The notes under the pieces were generated by a model that saw only the letters and a list, made by a program, of their open reading frames with translations, did no database searches and was not told the origin of the DNA. The position numbers were made by a program, and so were the translations under genes. Below, piece after piece: positions 8,271 through 15,222 of a stretch of DNA of 47,379 nucleotides (position 1 is the first letter of the stretch; each line of letters begins with the position of its first letter). This DNA is from DATJZG01 sp035499295 (GTDB taxonomy: Bacteria; Myxococcota; Myxococcia; Myxococcales; Anaeromyxobacteraceae). The stretch lies in contig DATJZG010000088.1 in the NCBI GenBank assembly GCA_035499295.1, positions 1 to 47,379 of the forward strand, read 5' to 3'.

Positions 8271-9092
8271 ATGGCCCCGCGGGCGAAACCCCTCCACGTC
8301 GCCGAGCTCGGCCGCGGCCGGCCGCTCGTCCTCGTCCACGGATGGGCGACGAGCGGTCGAGTGCTCCTCGAGCTCGCCGGGGCGCTGTCCGGGGTCGCTC
8401 GGGTGGTGCTCCCCGACCTGCGCGGCCACGGCTCCTCTCCGCCGCCGGAGGGAGCCTTCTCCATCGACGACCACGGCGCCGACGTGGCCGGCCTGGCCCG
8501 CGAGCTCGGGGGCGAGCCCCCCCTCCTTGCCGGCTGGTCCCTGGGCGCGCTCGTGGCGCTCGCGGCCTCGGCCCGCCTCGAGGCCGAGGGGGTGGCCGTC
8601 GCCGGCCTCGCGCTCCTCGCCCCCACGGCCCGCTTCACCTCCGGCGAGGGGCATCCGCACGGGCTTCCGCCCTCCGAGGTCGAGGGACTGAAGGCGAGGA
8701 TGAGGCGAAACCCCGCGAAGGCGCTCGCCCGCTTCTTCGCCGCCTGCCTCGCCGAGGGCGAGCTCCCGGGCGCGGAGCGCGAGCGCGCCCTCGCGCTCCT
8801 CGCCCTGGAGCCGCCGGACGCGGGGGGCGCTCTCGCCGCCCTCGACGCGCTCGCCGCCGGCGACCTGCGGGAGGTCGCTTCGCGCCTCCGCTCCCCGGCC
8901 CTGCTCCTCCACGGCGAGAGGGACGCCATCGTCCCGCCGGGCGCCTCGGAGGCCCTCGCGAGGACGCTCCCCCGCGCCCGCCGCCGCACCTTCCCCGGTG
9001 CCGGGCACGCTCCCTTCCTGAGTCGCCCGTCCGAGGTCGCCGCCGCCCTGCGCGAGTTCGCCGCGGCGCCGGCAGATGGGGTGGCCGATTGA
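8271..9092 (+). CDS. bioH: Alpha/beta hydrolase, probable pimeloyl-ACP methyl ester esterase BioH
   Basis: The 273-residue alpha/beta-hydrolase has LVLVHGWATSG (oxyanion loop), nucleophile elbow GWSLGA with Ser90, Asp218 in HGERDAIVP and His246 in GAGHAPFLS, a complete catalytic triad. BioH removes the methyl group from pimeloyl-ACP methyl ester at the end of pimelate synthesis for biotin. Many hydrolases share this fold. The specific call rests on the length, on the overlap of its TGA with the TTG start of a bioC-like gene, and on the BirA-like operator upstream. BioF, BioA, BioD and BioB genes are not in this window. Confidence 0.78.
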   Translation: MAPRAKPLHVAELGRGRPLVLVHGWATSGRVLLELAGALSGVARVVLPDLRGHGSSPPPEGAFSIDDHGADVAGLARELGGEPPLLAGWSLGALVALAASARLEAEGVAVAGLALLAPTARFTSGEGHPHGLPPSEVEGLKARMRRNPAKALARFFAACLAEGELPGAERERALALLALEPPDAGGALAALDALAAGDLREVASRLRSPALLLHGERDAIVPPGASEALARTLPRARRRTFPGAGHAPFLSRPSEVAAALREFAAAPADGVAD

Positions 9093-9883
9093 GCGCCGTC
9101 GACAAAGCCCGCCTCCGGGCGGCCTTCTCCCGGGGCGCCGCCCGCTACGAGGCCCGTGCCGTCGTCCAGCGCGAGGTGGCCGCGCGCGTCGCCGGGCTCG
9201 CGATCGACTCGGCTCCGGCGGCCGCACGCGTGCTCGACGTGGGCTGCGGCCCGGGCGGGCTCCTCGCCGAGCTCTCGGCCCGCCGGCCTTCGCTCTCCGC
9301 CACCGGGGTCGACCTCTCTCACGGCATGGCCCGCGCCTGCCGGGAGCGGCTCCCCGGTGGCGCCGCCGTCGACGGGGACGCCGAGGCCCTGCCCTTCCGG
9401 AGCGGGTCGTTCGACCTCGTCGTCTCGACGTCCACCTTCCAGTGGGTGACGGACCTCGCCCGGGCCCTCGGCGAGGTCCGCCGCGTCCTCGCCCCGGGCG
9501 GCACCTTCTGCCTCGCCCTCTTCTGCGGCGACACGCTCTGGGAGCTCCGGCAGGCCTGGCGCGCCGCCCTCCCCGCCGGGTCGGCCGCCTTCACCCATGC
9601 CTTCTTCACCCCGCTCGAGGTGCGGCGGGCGCTGGAGCGGGCCGACCTCCCTCCCTCCATCCTCACGGTGGAGCGGCGGACCTCCCGGCACCCCTCGGCG
9701 CGGGACCTCCTCCACTCGCTCCGCGAGATCGGGGCGGGGAACGCGGTGCGGGGGCGGGAGGGCGGCCTCGGGCTCGCGCCGGCCGTCGCCCGGATGTCGC
9801 GCCTCTACGAGGAGCGCCACGAGAGCGAGGGCTCGGTGCCGGCCACCTGGGAGATCGCCTACGCCGTGGCCCGCCTCGGGTAG
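9089..9883 (+). CDS. bioC: Malonyl-ACP O-methyltransferase BioC
   Basis: The 264-residue class I SAM methyltransferase begins with FSRGAARYEARAVVQREVA, very close to the BioC N-terminal signature (FxRAAxxYDxxAxxQ). SAM motif I is VLDVGCGPGGLL, followed by GVDLSHGMA and DAEALPFRSGSFDLVVSTST, then WVTDLARALGEVRRVLAPGG. BioC methylates the free carboxyl of malonyl-ACP so that fatty-acid synthesis can build pimeloyl-ACP methyl ester, which BioH later opens. The start is taken as TTG at 9089, overlapping the bioH stop in TTGA, which implies coupled translation. Confidence 0.88.
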   Translation: MSAVDKARLRAAFSRGAARYEARAVVQREVAARVAGLAIDSAPAAARVLDVGCGPGGLLAELSARRPSLSATGVDLSHGMARACRERLPGGAAVDGDAEALPFRSGSFDLVVSTSTFQWVTDLARALGEVRRVLAPGGTFCLALFCGDTLWELRQAWRAALPAGSAAFTHAFFTPLEVRRALERADLPPSILTVERRTSRHPSARDLLHSLREIGAGNAVRGREGGLGLAPAVARMSRLYEERHESEGSVPATWEIAYAVARLG

Positions 9884-10087
9884 GCTGCGGTCCCGGAGGG
9901 CGCGATGACCGCCGAACCCGTGCCGCGCCCTCGGCGCTCGCGGGGCGCGACCGCCATCGGCCGGCCGCGCACGGTCGCTGGGGGCGCGGCGAGAACCGGC
10001 CTCGGAACCTGGCGGCCGCTCGCTCGCCCCGACCCGGGCCGACCGGGCGTCGTGCTACGCCCGGTGCCGACCCCCCGAAATCGCTGG

Positions 10088-10115
10088 ATTCCGCGCATTA
10101 GCGGAATGAGTTTTT
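10088..10115 (+). terminator. Candidate intrinsic terminator or attenuator upstream of the HDOD gene
   Basis: ATTCCGC (10088-10094) and GCGGAAT (10101-10107) form a perfect 7-bp stem with a 6-base loop, followed after GAG by five T (10111-10115). It lies 205 bases past the bioC stop and only 7 bases before the upstream candidate ATG of the next gene (10123), so it could end the bioHC transcript, act as an attenuator, or be an operator. The stem is short and A+T-rich for this genome. Confidence 0.45.
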
Positions 10116-10122
10116 GCGCCGA

Positions 10123-11361
10123 ATGGACTCGACGGACCCTCTCCCCAAGCCTAGCGCCATGACCGAGTCCAACCCCGCGTATCTGCGTTACCTGACGGAA
10201 GGGCTGGAGGCAGCCGTCTCCGGCGGCGACCTCCCCCTTCCCCCGTATCCCGTCATCGCGCAGCGAGTTCAGCAGGCGCTCGCCCGTCCCGAGGTCGGGC
10301 TCGCCGAGGTGTCTCGCCTCGTCGCGGCGGACGCGTCCCTCGCCGCCGACGTCCTCCGGTGCGCGAACTCTGCCACGTACTGGCGCGGGGACCCCGTCAC
10401 CGGTCTCTCGCAGGCGGCTTCCCGAATCGGGGCGAGCCAGCTCTTCCGGCTCCTTCTCGCCGCGAGCCTCGGGGTCGTCGCGAACCGCTCCGGTCCCCTC
10501 GCCGAACTGCGGCGCATCGTCTGGATCGAGAGCCTGGCGAGCGCTGCACTCTGCCAGGAGCTCTCCGCGAAGCGGGGCCTGAAGGGCGAGGATGCGTTCA
10601 CCTTGGGCCTCCTGCACGACTTCGGCAAAATCGTCGCCACTTCGTGCCTCGAGTCGCTCGTCGCTCGGCGGCCCGGCCGGGAGCGCCCGCTGGAGGTCTG
10701 GACGGATCTGGTCGAGCGCCACCACGTGGCGCTCGGCGTCGCCCTGGCGACCCGCTGGGAGCTGCCGGAGATCATTCGCGACGCCGTCGCCGCCCATCAC
10801 GCTGCCCCCGGGCCACACGACTCGCGAGTGCTCGACGTCGTCCGAACGTGCGACCGGGTGGTCGCGCTGCTCATGAAGACCCCCGGGGTCTCGTCGGACC
10901 AGCTCGCGGGACTGCCGGAGCTCCCGCGCTTCGCCGAACGCGAGGCGCTCGCCCGCGCGGCACGCAAGCTCCCGGAACTGGTGGAGTCCCTCTCGTCGCA
11001 GGGCGGCTCGCCGCCTCTCGGCGCCACCCTCGTCGCCCGGCCCCCGTCGACTCTCGAGTCCGGCGCGCGCGCGGTCCGCTTTCCGGTCAAGGTCAAGCTC
11101 GGGCGCCAGGAGCGCGAGTATTCGGCGAGCGCCATCACCAGAAATGCACTCGCCCTGAGCGGGAGCCAGCCGCTCGACGAGCAGCGACTGTTTCAGACGA
11201 CTCTGCTGAGCACGCCCGGGCCGCTTCATATCTGGGCCCTCGCGCGCCTGTCCCGCCCCGAGAAAGGCTCCTTTCGGATCGAGATCCATCCGTTCGGCCT
11301 CTCGGGGGTGGAGAGGGCGATGTGGGATGACCTGGCGGCGGGAGCCCCCGCGGCGGGTTGA
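10123..11361 (+). CDS. HDOD domain signalling protein with an extra C-terminal domain
   Basis: The protein is about 412 residues from ATG 10123; ATG 10159 is an equally possible start and neither has a strong ribosome site. Residues about 38-235 form an HDOD domain, a non-catalytic relative of HD phosphohydrolases: LPLPPYPVIAQRVQQAL, VSRLVAADASLAADVLRCANSA, and LLHDFGK with His165-Asp166. The last 100 residues (VRFPVKVKLGRQEREYSASAI to GVERAMWDDL) look like a small beta-barrel, possibly a degenerate PilZ, but lack a clear RxxxR or D/NxSxxG motif. HDOD proteins act in bacterial signalling, often with motility or c-di-GMP systems; the partner here is unknown. Spacers on both sides are long. Confidence 0.82.
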   Translation: MDSTDPLPKPSAMTESNPAYLRYLTEGLEAAVSGGDLPLPPYPVIAQRVQQALARPEVGLAEVSRLVAADASLAADVLRCANSATYWRGDPVTGLSQAASRIGASQLFRLLLAASLGVVANRSGPLAELRRIVWIESLASAALCQELSAKRGLKGEDAFTLGLLHDFGKIVATSCLESLVARRPGRERPLEVWTDLVERHHVALGVALATRWELPEIIRDAVAAHHAAPGPHDSRVLDVVRTCDRVVALLMKTPGVSSDQLAGLPELPRFAEREALARAARKLPELVESLSSQGGSPPLGATLVARPPSTLESGARAVRFPVKVKLGRQEREYSASAITRNALALSGSQPLDEQRLFQTTLLSTPGPLHIWALARLSRPEKGSFRIEIHPFGLSGVERAMWDDLAAGAPAAG

Positions 11362-11582
11362 CCTCCCGCGGGCCCGCTCCTCCTCTTCCGCTTCCGAGCG
11401 TCCCTCTTCCCGTGTCCTCACCGTCCGGGTCGGGCCCCTCCCCGCGGAGACCGCGCCGAGATCCTTCGAGCGCCTTGTCAGATTCGGCCCATGGGTGGCG
11501 TGCAACCGCGCAAGGGACGTGACGGACCCGGACGGCCACGGGGAATCCCCACCCCCTCACCGACTCCTGGAGGTGGAGGTCC

Positions 11583-12056
11583 CTAGGCGGGCGGGCGCGA
11601 GCGCGCCGAGGAGGGTTTCCCGAAGCGCATCTCGATCGCCTCGTCGATCTCCTGCTCGCTTGCGAGCACTGGCTGGACGGGCATCCCCGCCGCGAACCGG
11701 ACCTCGTCGATCGCCGCGAGGTCGCGCGGGTTCGCCATCGCCACGACGAGGGTGGTGGCCTCCGCCTCGCCATTGGTCGCGAGGGGGAGGACCCTGCGCG
11801 TGCGGATCAATCTCTCCGGGAGCCGCCCGAGCGCATCCCGGGGAATGGCTCGGGGCTCGATCCGGATGTAGGGCACGCGGACGTGGCTCGCGACCTCGAG
11901 GAGGAGATCATTCTCGGTCATGAATCCCAGGTCGACGACGGCTTGCTCGAAGGAGCGACCCCACTGCCTCTGGTGCCCCCGGGCGCTCCGGACCTGCATG
12001 GCGTCGATTCGCCCGGCCTTGAGGAGGTGTCCTTCGATGTCCGGCTGCACAGTCAT
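11583..12056 (-). CDS. Single-domain GspE/PilB N-terminal (MshEN-like) protein
   Basis: This 157-residue protein is built like the N-terminal domain of type II secretion and type IV pilus ATPases (T2SSE_N/MshEN). HLLKAGRIDAMQVRSA, FEQAVVDLGFMTENDLL, VPYIRIEPRAIPRDALGRLP and LVVAMANPRDLAAIDEVRF are all characteristic. No ATPase domain follows. MshEN domains can bind c-di-GMP, but the canonical paired RLGxxL motifs are degenerate here, so binding is doubtful. ATG 12056 is preferred because GAAGG lies 7-8 bases upstream; an in-frame upstream start exists at 12083. It may be a stand-alone regulatory module; function unknown. Confidence 0.75.
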   Translation of the reverse strand: MTVQPDIEGHLLKAGRIDAMQVRSARGHQRQWGRSFEQAVVDLGFMTENDLLLEVASHVRVPYIRIEPRAIPRDALGRLPERLIRTRRVLPLATNGEAEATTLVVAMANPRDLAAIDEVRFAAGMPVQPVLASEQEIDEAIEMRFGKPSSARSRPPA

Positions 12057-12554
12057 GGTGGCACCTTCGTCGGGAGCGAGCATCTCGTCGCGCCCCCTGC
12101 CTCCTTAGCGATGAGAACACTCCGCGGCTCGCGAAGTCTTCTTCGCACCGGTCACGTGTCGCCCGGACGCTTGGGAGCGGGACGTCGGAGAACGGCGATG
12201 TCGGGACCCCAGGACGCTTCGGAGCCGGCGGGTGGGGCGAGAGCCTACAGCTGCGACGCGCTCCCCGGGGACCTCGGAATCGCCGCGCCACGCGGGAGAT
12301 CGAGCACACCTCCCTCCCCGCGAACCTGCGGCGCACCCGTCTTTGTGCCGAGCGCATGCCACACTCGGGGGCGGAGACCTCCATGGCCCCCTCCCGCGAG
12401 GTGCGGGAAGATTTTTCCGACCGGAGCGCGGCGCGGCTCGTCCTCCTGTCCCCCGTTCGGACTCGGCTCCCGGAAGCGGCTCTCGGGGGATCGCCCAGAT
12501 CGAAAGGCGTGCTACCGGGGCGGCGACTGAACATGATGTCAGTGTCGCGATCCC
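12057..12554. other. Long divergent intergenic region, no convincing gene
   Basis: About 500 bases separate the divergent MshEN-like and hemerythrin genes. I see no credible coding frame. Visible structures are a 6-bp inverted repeat GCGAAG/CTTCGC at 12131-12146 with a 4-base loop, a CACGTG at 12152-12157, and a terminator-like hairpin at 12392-12416. Promoters of both flanking genes and possibly a small RNA should lie here. Confidence 0.6.
12392..12416 (+). terminator. Orphan intrinsic-terminator-like hairpin
   Basis: TCCCGC (12392-12397) and GCGGGA (12403-12408) form a perfect stem with loop GAGGT, followed by AGA and five T (12412-12416). No plus-strand protein gene precedes it; the nearest upstream gene is on the minus strand. 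It could end a small RNA or attenuate the hemerythrin leader. Confidence 0.45.
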
Positions 12555-12962
12555 ATGCCGGACATCTGGACAGACGACTTGCTCACGGGGGTCACCGAGA
12601 TCGACCGCCAGCACCGGGAGTGGTTCGCGCATCTCGGCGCTCTCGACGCCTCCATCCGGAGCGGAGCGGTCCGGCAAGCCCTCTACACCCTCGAGTACGT
12701 CGAGCGGTATTCGGTGGAGCACTTCGCCTCGGAGCTCAGGTACATGCGAGCGATCGGATACCCGAAGCTCGACGAGCACCGAGCGGCGCACGAGGCATTC
12801 GTCGCCGAGTTCGCGGAACGCAAGCAGGCCCATGCTCGAAACCGCTCGCTCGTCGCGCTGACGGCCGGGCTCTGGGTGTGGCTCGGAGCCTGGCAGCGAA
12901 GCCACCTGCGCGGCGCAGACGCGGAGCTGGCGCGGTTCCTCTCCAACCCTCCCCATCCGTAA
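12555..12962 (+). CDS. Bacteriohemerythrin
   Basis: The 135-residue four-helix protein has all seven diiron ligands of hemerythrin in the right order: His20 (EIDRQHREWF), His56 and Glu60 (YSVEHFASELRYM), His75 and His79 (LDEHRAAHEAF), His117 and Asp122 (WQRSHLRGAD). These bind a non-heme diiron centre that reversibly binds O2. Cytosolic bacteriohemerythrins are proposed to store, deliver or sense oxygen, which suits a microaerophilic or facultatively anaerobic host. It is a single-domain protein standing alone between spacers of about 500 and 290 bases, so it is probably transcribed by itself. Confidence 0.93.
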   Translation: MPDIWTDDLLTGVTEIDRQHREWFAHLGALDASIRSGAVRQALYTLEYVERYSVEHFASELRYMRAIGYPKLDEHRAAHEAFVAEFAERKQAHARNRSLVALTAGLWVWLGAWQRSHLRGADAELARFLSNPPHP

Positions 12963-13251
12963 GGGTCTGCACCCCGTCGACCCGTTCGCGTCCGGCACCT
13001 CGCTGCTAGGCCGACCAGGTTCACCTCGAGGCAAGGGAAGCCTTGCGTGGCTCGCCGCCAGCGGCCGCGCTCCAGGAGTTGCCCCGCCGAGCCTTTAGCG
13101 AGGGCACCCGAGCCTCGGGCGGCTCCGGCCAAGGGGTCCAAGCCCGCTTGCTCCGTCCCCGCGGGCGAGACGACGCGGCAGTTCCTCGCGCCCACTCGGG
13201 GGGCCCTCAGTGAGTCGCGCCATCCGCCCCTCCCGCGGTTATTCGCCGCGG

Positions 13252-13614
13252 ATGAGCGCACCACCAGGAGGGCGTTCAGTCCTGGTCGTCGAGGACGACG
13301 TGCTCGCCCGCGAGGTGATGACGGCGGTTCTCGAGGAGGAGGGCTACGCGGTGGACTCGGCGTCGGACGGAGACGGCGCCCTGCGATCGCTGCGGGACCG
13401 CCTCGCGAGCGTGATCGTCCTCGACATGGCCATGCCGGGGATGAACGGGTGGGCGTTTCTGGCGGCGAAGGCCCAGGTGCCGGCGGCCGCCCGGATTCCG
13501 GTGGTGGTCGTGTCCGCGTCCGCGCCCCCGCACTCGACGCGCGGCATCGTCGCCTGGCTCGAGAAGCCGTTCGTGTTCGACCAGCTGCTCCGCCTGCTCA
13601 ATCCCTGGCAGTGA
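13252..13614 (+). CDS. Single-domain response regulator (receiver)
   Basis: The 120-residue receiver domain has no output domain. RSVLVVEDD supplies the acidic pair (Asp15, Asp16), Asp58 in IVLDMAMPGMNGW is the phospho-acceptor, VVVVSAS holds the conserved Ser, and LEKPF the conserved Lys. Such lone receivers relay phosphate or bind a partner such as a kinase or motor protein. No histidine kinase is adjacent. ATG 13252 is chosen; GTG 13210 would add 14 unremarkable residues. Neither has a clear ribosome site. Confidence 0.88.
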   Translation: MSAPPGGRSVLVVEDDVLAREVMTAVLEEEGYAVDSASDGDGALRSLRDRLASVIVLDMAMPGMNGWAFLAAKAQVPAAARIPVVVVSASAPPHSTRGIVAWLEKPFVFDQLLRLLNPWQ

Positions 13615-13643
13615 GTATGGCGCCCCGTCGCCAACGGACCGCG

Positions 13644-13664
13644 CAGGACGGCCCGGGCGTCCTG
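13644..13664. terminator. Inverted repeat between convergent genes, possible bidirectional terminator
   Basis: CAGGACG (13644-13650) and CGTCCTG (13658-13664) form a perfect 7-bp stem around GCCCGGG. It lies 30 bases after the receiver gene and in the 227-base gap before the convergent HEAT gene. There is no T run, so intrinsic termination is uncertain. Confidence 0.3.
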
Positions 13665-13841
13665 TCTGCGCCTTGACGGCGCCTCGAGCCCTCCGCCGCG
13701 AGAGCCACGCAAAGCGAAGCCGCCATCCGCCTCGCCACCGAGGAAGAGGACCCCACGGTGAAATCTGCTACACCGTCGGTCGCCCGCGCACCGGAATCGC
13801 GTTCGAACGCCTTTCGTCTACCTCGTGCAGCGTGAGTCCAC

Positions 13842-15152
13842 TCACCTGCGATTCCGTCGCTGAGCCTTCTTCCTCAACTTGCGAAGCTTCTTCTTCCGTC
13901 CGCCCTGGTCTTGCCCTCGGCTCGACGAGGGTCGAACGGCACCCGGCGCGCTCTGCTCCAGGTTGTAGGCCGCGAACCACTTGCGAAGGCCCGCCTCCGA
14001 CTCGACGTCGAAGCCCCGGCGGCGGCCCATCATCACGAGCGACTTCGCCATCCCGAAGTTGGACGGATCTGCCATGCGGCGCGCGAGCCGCGGAATCGCC
14101 TCGTCGCCGAGCTCCCGCAGGCAGGCCTCGGCGTGGGGATGCGCGAGCACCTCCTTGGCGAACGTCCAGAATGCGCGCAGCGAGCGCACGATCTCCGGGG
14201 CGGCGCTCGGCTCGCAGCTCACCTTCCGCGGGAAGAGCTCGAAGATGACCTGGCGCAGAACCTGGGCGCGGAAGGCGGAGAACGAGACCCCCTGGTACTC
14301 GGCTCCGTACTGGAGGGAGAGCTCGATCCAGTCGAGATCGAGGGCACCCCGCGCGTGGGGCGACTCCGAGAACCGAGCGATGACCTCGTCGCGCTCCCGC
14401 TTGCTCTCGGCGAGGACCTCTTCGTCACCGTCCTCGGATCGGCCGATGGCGAGGAGAGGCGCTCTCGCCTCTTCTCGCGCGTCCTCGCTCGCGCGAACCT
14501 TTCGCTCCTGCTCCTCGGTCAGCGCGCCTCCGAGGTCCCGGATGGCTGCCTCGAGCTCGACGACGTCCTGGTTCACGAGCAGGCGGCCCCGTGGATCGAG
14601 CTCGCATCCGTCCAGCGCCGCGCTGAGCCGGGGGAGCGCAGCCTCGTCGCCGTACTCCGCGAGCAGACTGGCACCGAGTTCCGGTTGGTCCTCGAGTACC
14701 CCGAGGAGAATCGGCAGGATGCGGTCGTCGCGCACGTGCAAGCTCGCGAGTATCTCGGCGACGGCGGCGCGCTGGTCCTCCGACGCCGCAGCGGCGTGGG
14801 CCGCGAGCGCCGGCTCCAAGACCGCACCCCCGAGCGACTTCAACGCGTGGATCAGGGCGCTGTAGAGGCTGTCCATGCCATCGCATCGCCCGAGGACGCG
14901 GAGCATGGGCTCGATCGCCTCGCCAGCCTTCAGCTCTCCCAGGATCGCGGCCGCATGGATGGGAGCGTGGCCGCCACCCTCGGCGTCACTTTGGGCGAGC
15001 TCGTCGTCCTCCAGGACCTCGACGAGCGCGGGAATCACCGCGGGCCCGCGGCGAAGGATCTGCTCGCGGACTGGGTCAGGCAGGCGTTCGCGCGAGTCGA
15101 GGAGCAGGGCGACGAGGTCGGCGTCGGTGGTCACGGCGGCGTCGGTTCGCAT
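13842..15152 (-). CDS. HEAT-repeat protein with a basic C-terminal tail
   Basis: The protein is about 436 residues. The N-terminal half is made of HEAT-like helical pairs: ALVEVLEDDELAQSD, IHAAAILGELKAGEAIEPM, VLEPALAAHAAAASEDQRAA. The C-terminal half contains FWTFAKEVLAHPHAEACL, MADPSNFGMAKSLVMMGRRR and RKWFAAYNLEQ, a conserved-looking block that I cannot assign. The final 15 or so residues are almost all Lys and Arg (KKKLRKLRKKAQRR), suggesting nucleic-acid or membrane-surface binding. ATG 15152 is preferred because GGAG sits 6 bases upstream; GTG 15188 is the alternative. No catalytic motif is visible. HEAT arrays usually mediate protein-protein contacts. Confidence 0.72.
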   Translation of the reverse strand: MRTDAAVTTDADLVALLLDSRERLPDPVREQILRRGPAVIPALVEVLEDDELAQSDAEGGGHAPIHAAAILGELKAGEAIEPMLRVLGRCDGMDSLYSALIHALKSLGGAVLEPALAAHAAAASEDQRAAVAEILASLHVRDDRILPILLGVLEDQPELGASLLAEYGDEAALPRLSAALDGCELDPRGRLLVNQDVVELEAAIRDLGGALTEEQERKVRASEDAREEARAPLLAIGRSEDGDEEVLAESKRERDEVIARFSESPHARGALDLDWIELSLQYGAEYQGVSFSAFRAQVLRQVIFELFPRKVSCEPSAAPEIVRSLRAFWTFAKEVLAHPHAEACLRELGDEAIPRLARRMADPSNFGMAKSLVMMGRRRGFDVESEAGLRKWFAAYNLEQSAPGAVRPSSSRGQDQGGRKKKLRKLRKKAQRRNRR

Positions 15153-15222
15153 GCGCCTCTCCGATTCGCGAGATTCGCTGCTTGTCACGCGGCGCTGACG
15201 GCCAACGGGACGTCGAACCGCA

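Noticed and set aside
10101..10118. Sigma54-like GCGGAATGAGTTTTTGCG before the HDOD gene
   Set aside because: There are 11 bases between GG and GC instead of the required 10, and the bases lie within a hairpin with a T tract that explains the pattern better.
9905..10162. Possible 85-codon gene between bioC and the HDOD gene
   Set aside because: Arg/Pro-rich composition, no ribosome site, and it runs through the hairpin-T5 element and into the HDOD start region.
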